Assembly (NCBI RefSeq): GCF_001625305.1 | Contig: NW_017804087.1 | Coordinates: 1,196,058 to 1,260,057 of the forward strand | Direction of reading: 5' to 3' | DNA from: Branchiostoma belcheri | Taxonomy: Eukaryota; Chordata; Leptocardii; Amphioxiformes; Branchiostomatidae | Length of the DNA stretch: 64,000 bases | Part shown: in pieces, positions 45,301 through 57,300 of the stretch | Position numbering within the stretch: position 1 is the stretch's first letter | Layout of the letters: every line of letters begins with the position of its first letter | The notes under the pieces: model-generated | The model's input: the letters and a program-made list of their open reading frames with translations, nothing else | The model's database searches: none | What the model was told of the DNA's origin: nothing | Program-made: the position numbers and the translations under genes

Positions 45301-48300
45301 CAAGCCTCTTAAGTATGACTTTGTCTCGATATACTGGCCTCCTTAGGAGATCAAGTTTGTATAGACCTTCAATATTTTTTGCCATGGAAATTGATCTAGA
45401 AGCTAAACAAACTTACCTAAAACAACTAAAACACATCCACTTACCATTCTGGTAGATAAGACCTTGATAGCGTAGCTTGCACATCAAAAAAATTCTGTCA
45501 GAATCGTTCTGTCACTGTGATTGTGGCAAGCGCAAGTGGCGGGAAAATGGGGTGAACCATTGTCGCGAGTTACTTTATTTTTATGTGTGTCCCTTTGATC
45601 TTAAAACAGCATGTTGAAACTCTGCATATGTTGATAAAAATAAAAGTACCTATACTTTATAGTTGATCTTAATAGTAGCTGCAAACTATGGAGGAGTATT
45701 CGCCTGGTAGGTTGACGTTCCTCCATTCAGGACCCCCGTTATGAAAATGGAAACATCAAGCGGCAAGCGACTCAGCCGACGATCCCACTAGTCTGTGTGT
45801 AGGTGTGGCAAGTCAGCACACTTTTACACAAGTAAGATTATCAAGCACAAGTGTTAAAAAATAAAGCGTTTTATAGTATTAACACAATGAAGTCTTCTTA
45901 ATTCTTTCCTGGAACAAGCATTGGAGTTGTAGTCGCTCCCGCCGCAGCTATTTGCTCTTGGTACAGGCCGATGACCTGTGTTATCATGTTACAGTTTCCG
46001 GGTCTCCGCTTCCGCCTGCTTGTTAGCATGACTTTTACCGACTGTAGTGCAAACCATCGTCAGTTACTCGCATTTTAATAGCTGTCGCAGGCCCCCAAGG
46101 ATTTAACCAAAGGATTTACAACAGCCACGACTCGGCAGTGGAACGTAAGAACGAATCTGTCGCAGGACGATGTTTTTCGGGACATTGACAGAGAACAGAA
46201 AAAAACGGACATTTTTCAACGCTGAACTTTCGTTTTGCCTTATCCAGACAGCTTGAGTTTCAGACACTCTCAAACCACGGAAAAAGAAATAACAGTCCTT
46301 GTCTAAAAGGTAAATAACAAAGAGAGAGTTATGACGAGTATCTTCGTGACGGATAAAGGTTCATCTTTTTTAGAACATGCCTGTCTCCAACGCAATTCAG
46401 TCGTGTTTTATTCAGTGCGATAATTTTCTTACAGAGGCATCAAGGAGACAGCAAAACGCATTCAACAAAAGGGGCAAAGGTACTCTATAGTGTCAACATA
46501 TAGCGGGGGAAGAATGCTGTTTGATCTTTTTATAAAGTGGCAACACTTCACTATTGCTGATATATGTGACGGATAAAGGTCAATGGATGTTACATATATT
46601 TGCCTCAAACACAGCGATATATCAATCATGGAGTTAGACTCCATGGATATATAAAGAAAAGTCAACGTGTAGATTTGGCTAGCATTTGATTAGGCATGAA
46701 ATTTTACTGTGAGTTATAAACTAGAATGGACTTGTTGAAAGTGTTGGCATAATATACTGTGCCTACACAAACTCCGAATTTTTCATGGTCTTCATTGGAT
46801 GTTTGGTCAACGTTGTATCAGAATTTTACCCATTACAGACGACTTATTTTCCGACAAAACAACTATAGACGGGATGTCATCCTTGAATATTTTTAATACA
46901 CTTTAAATGCAATGCACAATACATTATGGGTTTGTGCAAGCACAGTATGTTCTGCCAACATGCTCTTTTATCACTTCAAGTACATATAGTAGACTGATAG
47001 TACTGTACATGTAGGTAGTGACTGTAAGTGACAGCATGAGGGCTTGTAGGTCTGACACTTGAGCCACCAGGTTATGGCCTGTCTGACCCCTGGGTATCTA
47101 TTAAGCCAGTTACAACTAGTACTGTTGGGGGCGGTACATTTTATGGGACACACCATTATCACGTGGGGGAAGACAGAGTAAAATGAAAATTGAAATATTT
47201 TTGAGGAAGAGGTTAGTTTGTTTGTTTGTTGAAATCAGTGATTTTTGTAAGCATTTTCAGGCAGTAATGAAACTAGAAATGACTGTACATATTGTAGATA
47301 TACTAGTAGTAGTAGTTGTAGTAGTGATGGTAGTAGTAGTAGCAGCAGCAGCAGTAATACATTTTGTAGTAGTAATAGTAGTAATACATAGCACTAGTAG
47401 TAGTAGCAGTAGTAGCTTTCTAGACATTTTTTCATAGTATCAGTACATGTATAATTATGGTTGATAGTAATATATAGTTGAATAAGTTCTTTGTCATTGA
47501 TGCCTACAAACAATTGTCATTCATTGGTTGATTTTTGTAAAAAAAATTTAGATGTGTCTTTTTTCAGTTTGTCTCGCAAATCAGGAAAACGTTATACAAG
47601 TCACTCTGCTGCTGTTGTCTAACTCCCTCAGTGGCTCCCTTGGCCTTGTTGCCTAAACATTACATAAACTACTTGGGTTTAGTTACTTAGCCAGATTTGC
47701 AGGTGGTATATCACCTTATTTATATCTTTACAACACACTGCAAGAGGTGATAAACCGGAATGTTTTGGCAACATTAGAAGCAGTTAGCTAACAGCTGTTA
47801 TTGAAATGGTATTTATTAGGCATACTTGTATTTTTTGAGTACCTTGCATAGTGTACTGTAGAGCACTAGAAAGGTAGTTAAGACGGAATGTACTCGGGTA
47901 ACCCCAAATGATGAACTGTGATTTTTTTTTTCATATTGAAGAGTTCTTATCAAAGAAAACTTAGTTACATGTACAATGGGGCTGGTTGGCCTTTTTTAAA
48001 TATTATCTATAGAGCATAGTCAGCCATCTTAGTAATTCATAGGTAGGCCATTATGAAAGCCAAGGAGGCTTACATGAAATGTAATCAGTGCATTTTGTGT
48101 AAAGTTTAATTGAATTTAACATAGAGCATAGTAAGTAATACTAAAAGCCAACTTGCCCAAATTATTAAAGCTTCAGCAATTGTTAAATGTAATGTTACCA
48201 TAGTTCATGATCATAAGTGTATATGTAATACCTGCTGCACTTCTGCCACAAGACACTAGGGGGCACATTGTCTGCTTATGCAACAGAATACGTCACAACT

Positions 48301-51300
48301 TGCATAAGTCTGGAAAAGTTTGTTGTGTAAAGATGGGTACTGTTAGCTATCTACTGTAGTTCACTTTATGTTCTTGGTAGCGAAAAGTTAACGGTCTGAG
48401 AAACATGTAGGTGTTCACTATATGTTCACGGTGGCGGCAGATGCAGAAAAAAGAAAGTCAGCAAATTAATTGTTAACAGTAATGATAAGTTTGTGGTACA
48501 GAAGTGACCACGAAAACCGTGAACATTAAAAGCACCGCAAAAAATAAGGAATTACAGTATTCTCGGAGTGACACATTTACATGCTACATAAAGTGTTGAA
48601 TATTATCTTTTAACATCTGTATAATTTTTATGTCATTCTGTAGATACTTTTGATTGCTAATATATCTTTGAGATTTATTGCTGACATACCAGTACTTCAT
48701 ATCTTAGATATTATAGATGAAACTATATGGCATGGTCTCAAGTAGTTGGTACAGATCTTGTGCCAGGTGCCTGGTGGCCCAAGATGTCAGCAAAATAAAT
48801 CCAGAGTGACAGGCTGTCTTCTGGGAGACAGGGGTGATGACAAGTGGACACAGGCCCTGGCATCTGAATTACTCATAGTCACTGTAAAATGCTTTAACTT
48901 TGAATTGATAAACCATAGTGAAATTCACCCTCATACTGGCTAATTTTCATGACGAATTTTACTTACTGGTATCTTTAAAAACGAATTCAAATTTACCAAA
49001 CTTTCTTGCAGTTATTTATACATACTTGTACATGTACACACGTCAGATGAAGTTAAAAGATGCCATTGAAAATTGTGTGTGCAACCTATATTGAGTTCTT
49101 GCCAGCATGTTTTTAAATGTTAGAGTTCATGTTTTGTGTTAGTTATTTAAGAATTGCCTCAGTTTACCAGCTGAAATGTAATGGAAGCTGATTCAGGTTT
49201 CAGTATATCTGTAATGGAAAGATACAAACCAGATGGAGTCCTTGGAACATTATTCTGTTCAAGCTGGGTTTAAAGTAAGCTGACTGTGTGTCAATATCTT
49301 CTTCAAGTGGCATCCTTACATGTATACAGGGCTCGAAATACCACCTGCAAATTCAGGTTAGTGCAGGTGAAATTGGAGCTGTGCAGGTATTTCTGATGTC
49401 TACCTGCACCTAATCTGCACTGGTCCTTGACAAAACCAGTCCTAGACACTAGTACAATCTCCAAAGTAGCATCATGAAGACAGTAATATTAAAAATGGTT
49501 GTACTGGGAACTTTTTTTCAAAATGTTTCAATTTTTGATGGACTGAAAGCCAAAGAAACCTTTTCAGTAGTGCAGGTAAAACTTGTCTGGTGCAGGTAAT
49601 TTTGAAAGTTGCCTGTACCAGTAGTGCAAACTTGCATGTACATGTACAATGTATATGCAGTGCAGTATTTCGAGCCCTGACATACATGTAGGTATAGCCT
49701 CCCTACTGCGCTGATGTGTGACTTCTTGATGACATTGGAGGTTGTCTTACATTCCGATGACGAGGGAGTCAAATAGGGTAAAACTCATCACTTCTTGGAA
49801 AGACCAGATCTGTGGGACTGATTCCAATGATGCTAAGAATTGTTTACTGAGAATTTAGAATCATATATGGTATATGTAAGTACAAATACAGTTAAGAATT
49901 GTGATGTTAGCTTTAGATTTAGAAGTGGGTTGCTGTATAACAAATGAGTAAGTACTGAAAAAAGAAATTTTATTTATGTATTTATTTGAAAACAGCTAGA
50001 TGGCTTCATTTCCATGGAGATCAGTTTATGAATGAATGAGTGAATGAATGGATGGATGGATGAATGAATGAGCTTGCTACATGAATGGTACATTGTACAA
50101 ATTACAATGGTATGCAGCAAGCAACTATTAAAAAACAATACTACAAGGCTAATATATAATGAATTTATAAATTATAGCTACAAAATATCATTGTTCTAAC
50201 ACAGTTCCAATACATTCACAAATACCCAACACACTTCTCTAATTCAAAGTCTAAAGTCTGAAGTCTCTGCTATCTTGTCCCCAGGTTGTACAGATTCTCA
50301 GTTCACCTGTGCCAACGGGCGCTGTATCAACTCAGACTGGAGATGTGACGGAACAGATGACTGCTTCGACAACTCAGACGAACAGTCATGTAGTAAGTGT
50401 ACTTCAAATTACAGACTAACTTACTGTTAGTTACCTAGCTCATTGTAATTTGTATGTTATTGTTATAAACTTGAGATGAAAGAATTGATCGTATAGAAAG
50501 CATTGCTTGAAATTATGGTAAAAAGAAATGATAATTCAGTCTGAATTACATTATTATTAGTCCTCGAGGTAACATAACATAATTGAGTTTATTTTTTGTA
50601 GTTGTTAAATACAAACTGTGTCACTTTTTTGATGGTTGGGTTATAGGATCAAAATGTGTTTTCCTGATAATTCAATCGCTTATAGTTATAATTCAATCAA
50701 TAGATTTCAAGCCACTGCATTGCTGCATGATATAACAAAGAAGGGTTATTGTAAAATACGAATGAAGGAGAAGGAATTACTACCTTAACTTTTCTGCCAT
50801 TCATAAGTTTCACTTTGATTATTTCCTCTCCCAGCATTCCCACCCTGCGATGCAAATGAGTTCCAGTGCACAAACGGACAGTGCATCTCCCAGAGCTGGG
50901 TGTGTGACGGGGAGAGTGACTGTCCAGACAACGCAGATGAAAATCAGAGCTGCCGTGAGTGTTAATACATTTGTACTTAATGTGAACTTGATCAGAAGTT
51001 GCTTTGAAGAAGATGAAGCTTTTGTGCTATATAAGTAATTGCTGTTTTTGTTTACATCATATACACATGCAAATTATTTGAAGACATTATGCAAATTATT
51101 TGTAGGAAAACCGTCCCCGCTTTTTGCCTTCCACTCGCTGGCCGTGATGCCATGGCATCGCTCATTTTGCTGCTACACGGATACTACATGTACATGCAAC
51201 AGATTGTAATTATCAGAATCACTACGTGGCATTTTTGACTGTGGGTAGACCTGAATAAAAGTGGAATCTGAAGAAAAAGTGTGGATCAAGAAAGATGAAG

Positions 51301-54300
51301 GAAACAGCCTGTTTTGATGCATCTAACTTAAGCATTCAGTTGAACTCTATGCAAGATGCTAGATTAATATTGAGACATCTTAACCTGTTAGCTGACAGAA
51401 GTAATGATTTCATGGTTGTTTTCTTCCTGTCACAGCCCCAAGAACGTGTGCGTCTGACCAGTTCACCTGTACCAATGGCAGGTGCATACCTCAGAACTAC
51501 AGGTGTGATCGGGTAAACGACTGTACAGATGGCAGCGACGAGGGCAGCCAGTGTTGTGAGTGTTACTTAATCTTTAGCATGTTGAGTTTTGATATTTGAT
51601 TTCTGCTGCCACTGACATTGTCTTTGGTGACAAAGTTGATCTGTGAAGTGACAAAATTGACCTGTCCATTGACAAAGTTGAGCTATCCAGGATTAATATT
51701 CTCTGTAGCTTCTTTTACAAGTTTGTAGATTGCAAGTTTGTAAATCATATCACAAATACATGTACATGTATTACAAAAGGAGGTTAAGATAGGATGGGAG
51801 CGGAACAATGCTTTTCACACTGTGGCTTTTTCTCCCCATCACGTACAGCGTACCCAACGTGTTCATCCTCCCAGCTACGGTGTAACAACAGTGCGTGTTA
51901 CAACTCCAACCAGCGCTGTGACGGCAACATGGACTGTCGAGATGGCTCAGACGAGTTCAACTGTAGTAAGTATAGAATCTTAATCTTATTTGCCTTTGCA
52001 GAAGGGAAATATGTATTGTTTTTGGTCCATTCCTTCTTCTTCTCCAAACAAAAAAGGTCAATAACCTGGACCAGCAGCTGTCACCATGGTAACTGGTGAT
52101 GTAGCAGACACCATGTGGTGTTGGATTACATTACATGTATGTAGCAAGTTGCAGGACAGAATTGCAGGGGCTGGTCACCATATATAAAATCGCAGGCTAA
52201 TGTTTTTGTTATGATTTGCCAACAGACGAGCCGCTAAACTGGATAGTGAGTGAGTGATGTTTTGCCAATAAAGCTTTTTTTTTGAAAGCCAAGAACCCAC
52301 AAGTTAAACTGGTATGGTGGAAGTATTTATTATCTTTTTGTCTTGCCTGTATTAGCGACCATCCGGTGCCAGTCTGGCCAGTTCACCTGTATGAATGGTC
52401 AGTGTGTTGCCGGCAGTTACGAGTGTGACCACGATAACGACTGTGGGGACGGGTCAGATGAACACGATGGTTGTGGTGAGTACGCCAAACTTTTTAAAAT
52501 CTTTTTTATTATGTTGATCTATCAACAACCTTTTCATCTTTTCAGTTTGTAACCATCATTTTGTTGGCTTGCTGCCACAAACTTTGACTCAAAGCAAAGA
52601 GAAGGTTAAGCAACTTTTCATTGTTATAATTTAAAAAAAATTGATTTAAAACAATCTTCTTCTGCAGTTTTCCCCACATGTAGCGGAGACCAGTTCACCT
52701 GTCAGAACGGGCGGTGTGTACCACAGGAGTACATCTGTGACCTGGACAATGACTGTGGTGATGCTAGCGATGAGATGGGCTGCTGTAAGTGTCTTTTGTA
52801 TCACTTCTTCTTAGTCCTCTCCATCCTGAATACTATTATAATTGTTTTTGAGCTGCTCTATCCATTGCCAACACTCCCTATCTGTGAGACTAACAGTTTT
52901 ATTGCTGTCCTGTTTAGTGCCGACACCCCCCACCTGCCAGCCTGACCAGTGGGCGTGTCCCAACACCACCACGTGTATCCAGATATCACAGCTGTGTGAT
53001 GGTCAGTCTCACTGTCCAAACAACATGGACGAAACCAGGCCTGGATTTGCTTGCAGTAAGTAAACTGAACTCATCTCATACTCCCAGCCTTAAACATTTA
53101 AGTTTTAAAAACCGTAACTGATATCTGCAAGAATATTGTTACTCAGGCAACTGGGCAGATTTTAAAAACTGTTAGACATTTCAAGTAACATCCACTATTT
53201 TGGTCAGTGACAAAATGTAGTGACAAAACCAGTGGATATGCTATTTGAAATGTCTGACAGTTTTTAAATTCTATCTAGTTGTTTAAGTTACAATTTTCTT
53301 GTGTATCTTGATGTAACCTTTATCACAGCATGGTATCACATCATACCATGATTACACAGTATACATTCCTGGCATCCTCAAAAACCACATCCTACCACTA
53401 CCTATAATGTATCAGAATCTATGTTTCTTTTAATGCGATTCAACAATTTTCCCAGGTTCCTCGAACTGCGGAACGTTGGCGTGTGAACACCGATGTCGTG
53501 CCTCGCCTGACGGAGGGATCTGTTACTGCTCCCCTGGGTATCAGGTCTCCAATGACAACAGGACTTGTCAAGGTAGTGTTAAAAAGTCTAAGATGTTAGA
53601 ATTTGCAAGGATTTGTTGCAAAGTCTAACATCTTATAAATACGTCTATAAAGAAATAAACAAGAAATTGGAAATTTCAAACCTACGGAGGTATTTGTAAA
53701 ATTTGTTGTGAATTTATTGGCACATACAAACAGATGGTCTGGCAAACTTCAAACTGGCCCAGTAGGATATCCAGCCATCACTTCCTTCCAACTTGACCTT
53801 AAGGTCAATCTGCGGTAACCTCCACTATTCTACTGCATTGAAACATCTCCGAACACAACAAAACATGCAGACAAACATATTCAAAACATGTTCTGTTACC
53901 AAATGTAATACATTTTGTAATTGGCAAAGAAAACAAAACTTCAGAACTGTACACTAAAAACCTCTAAGTGTCAACAGATTCAATTGACTTGTGATGTTGT
54001 TGAACTGTCCCATCTTTGACCGATTACAGATTTTGATGAGTGTTCTGTGTGGGGTACGTGTGACCAGACCTGCACCAACGTGCCCAGCACCTACCGATGC
54101 TCGTGTGCCGAGGGATACGTCCGGGAGTCAGGACGCCACTGTCGGGCTTCAACACAGAGTTAGTGTTTCTCTCTTTTCAATCTGGCATCTCATTTGGAGT
54201 CTGTAAATTAAAAGACACAAATGTACTCACATAGAAGACAGAAGTTTCGATTCATGTTAATTTGAATATCCCTTTATTTTATAACATTGAAAATTTGTAC

Positions 54301-57300
54301 TCTATGTATGAAATTCATTGAACCATCTGTCATATTTTGGGTTGCTCATACAGTTGCTACCTTCAGCAGAAAAGAGCTTTTAACAATGTCTTTTGATTTG
54401 CATAATGTATTTGGTGGTCTTAATTTTTATTACATAGTATTACATGAGCATAATGATTGTACTGTATCCCCAAACTTCTCTTTTTCTAGTAGTACCGGTA
54501 GTAATTTAGTATGAACTTACTGTTTTTTTCATCTTTATTTCCTTAGCTCAACCTCGGATTATCTTTTCCAATGGAAGAAGCATCGTGTCGACTGATCTCC
54601 ATGGCAACAACCAGCGGGTCATCATGTCCCCATCCTCCTCCAGTACGTCCAATGTGCTGGGGATAGACTATCACTACAACGAGAACCTGCTCTTCTGGTC
54701 CGACTCCATCAACAACAAGGTACAGGAAGAGAAGTTTTGCTCTTTTTTGTATCATGTTTAGACTTCACAGGAGGAAAATTTATTGCTTTGCTCTCTTTCT
54801 TCTCTTCTTCTTCTTCTCTGAACCCATAGGGTCAATGACCTGGACCAGGCATCTGTCACCATGGTAACTGGTACTGTCGTAGACACCCTGTGGTGTTGGG
54901 TTACATTATGTATCAGGCAGAGCTGAAGGTTTTCAGTCAATTTTAGATCAATGATTTTTACCTTTGCCAGAAGGTTGTGTATGTTTTTGGTAGCATCTGT
55001 ATGACTGTGTATGTGGTTTAGCACGATAAGAAGCAATAGATAGAATGCCTGGAAACTTGGTAGGTGGGTAGGTCTTGTTACCAGTTTTGTACTGCACGTA
55101 ACTACTTGTACAGGCAACCTGAAGAAGTTTTGTGCCTTGTATCTATTGTTGTCATGACATCTTAATGTTTCTTCCCTCTCCAGATCTTCCGTTCCAACAT
55201 GGATGGTTCTAACCAGCGGGAGATCATCAACATCGGGCTGGAGACTCCCGAGGGCCTGGCGGTGGACTGGATTGGACGGAAGCTGTACCTCGTGGAGAGT
55301 GCCGCCAACAGGATCGAGATCTGTAACCTGGACGGGACGATGAGAGCGACGCTGGTGGCGGAGGACATCGACCAACCACGGGGAATCGCACTGGACCCCT
55401 CAGTGGGGTAGGAAAATTAGACTTACACATTGACAAGAAAACTGTTACTCAAGCTGCTGGATAGATTTTGAAAACTGTCAGACGTTTCAAGTAGCATTCA
55501 TTACTCTTCGTCAGTGACTGATCTGGATGTCTAACCTTAATCAACAAAAACAAGATTTGTTTTGCTATGCGCATGCTTAAGCTTTTTTCCATAAGATCTT
55601 TGTACATGTTGTATTGTATATGTTGTATTGTATATATACATAGCTTGTTACTGAGCTATTTCCAACGTTTCATGTATGAAATGGGGACAAAAATGTGCTA
55701 AGAAATGGCTTTAAATGTCAATATCAGACAGATTTCCTCATCCAGAATATTACCTTTTCAGATCTTCATTGATTGAGGAATATTTTACTAACTAAAGTTT
55801 TGTTTTGAATATTTCCAAACTAGCTACATGTTCTGGAGTGACTGGGGCAGCACACCAAAGATCGAGAGAGCGTACATGGACGGCAGCAACCGGTTCAATC
55901 TGGTGGACACCAGAATCAGCTGGGCGGCTGGCGTGACGCTGGACTATGTGAACAAAAGGGTGTACTGGGCTGACGGACGACTGGACGTTCTGGAGACTGT
56001 CAAATACGATGGCACAGACAGGTACAGTTGTCATAGAACTTATTGTATAGTCTGTATCGGTATCTTTCTGTATATGTTGACAGCAGCCACTCCAACATAC
56101 CAGCTTCTGTGCCTGTATCAGTGTAGCCAGTACATGGCAAATCCTTGTATAGCCGGGACATGTATAACTACCCTTTGGTGTAACACACCAGCTTTTGTAT
56201 CTGTGTCTGTATAGCTGGTACCATTCAGTGTAACATACCAGCTTCTGTGCCTGTATCAGTATACCCAGTACATGTATAACCACCCTTTTTTGTAAAGCAA
56301 CTAGCTTCTGTATCTGTATCTGCATAGCTAGTACATGATTGTATAACTGCCCTTTGGTGTAACACACCATCTAAGCAAACTAACCTGAACTATAGACTAC
56401 ATGTGTAGCCAAACCTCTACTAGTGACATTCCAGCATAGGAATCACAAAGATGCCATATTATAGGAAGATAGGTAGCTCTAAAACTATATTTAGTAGGAT
56501 ACTTATTGTCAGTGAAAACTTTTCCTTCACTTTTGCAGAAGAACAATTGTATCTGGAAGCCAGGGCCTCCATGTGATCCCCCATCCTTACGACGTGACGT
56601 TGTTCGAGAACTACGTGTACTTCTCTGATTGGACGAGGATGGGCGTTGTGCGCATCAACAAGTTTGACGGAACCGGATCTGACGAGACCATCGTCCACGA
56701 AACTAGTGTCAGGCCGTATGGTGTTGTTTCTGTTCATCCCGTCAGACAGATGCAAGGTATCTGACATTTTCATTCAAGCACATACTAGTAACCTTCAGCA
56801 TGCTAAGATATAGCTGTTTGACACTAGTGACGCTTGTTTAGGGGTATCTTGTTCTGAGTAGGGAGGTTTGGAAGTGATGGGTGGAGATTGGGTTTCAGTT
56901 GATTGACAGCATTGTGGCCCAGTATGCCCTGGGTGTGGTATGAAGTAATTGGGAATTTGTACTGTGTAATCGTGGTATGAAACATGAACTACATGTATGG
57001 TGTATTAGCAGAGTAAGTTAAGTCATACAATTGTATGAGTAATAGTTCATTCTATGATGTAATTTAATTGGAAATTTTCCTGTGATCAGACAAATACAGT
57101 AACTGTTACAATTTACATTTAACAGAACCCAAAAGACTTTCGAGGCTTATAAAATTTGTCAATGAACTTTATATTCACTGTGGTGCATTCTCTATTCCAG
57201 TAACCAGTCCATGTGGGAACAACAATGGCGGCTGTTCGCAGATCTGCGTCCTGAGCCATCGGTCAGACAACGACGGCCTGGGGTATCGCTGTATGTGTCA

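Larger units (their letters stand above)
40942..46590 (+). mobile_element. Pogo/Tigger-like DNA transposon, apparently whole, in LRP2 intron 1
   Basis: A perfect 24-bp TIR (ACATCCATTGACCTTTATCC then GTCA) lies at 40942-40965 and inverted at 46567-46590. TA is next to each end (40940-40941, 46591-46592), the target duplication of Tc1/mariner-pogo elements. The ACCTTTATCCGTCA core is repeated once more inside each end (near 40970 and 46345, inverted). The element is 5649 bp. It holds a spliced transposase gene on the plus strand and a small unrecognised gene on the minus strand, converging. Identical TIRs and an open transposase suggest a recent insertion, which is inference. Confidence 0.9.
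46591..50284 (+). other. LRP2 intron 1, right part
   Basis: Contains the TIR elements and simple repeats listed separately (46755-46947, 47303-47415, 48352-48559, 49327-49679, 50030-50072). No coding exon seen. Confidence 0.6.

Noticed and set aside
47183-47437. Open frame with long Val/Ala/Ser runs
   Set aside because: Product of the AGT/AGC trinucleotide repeat.
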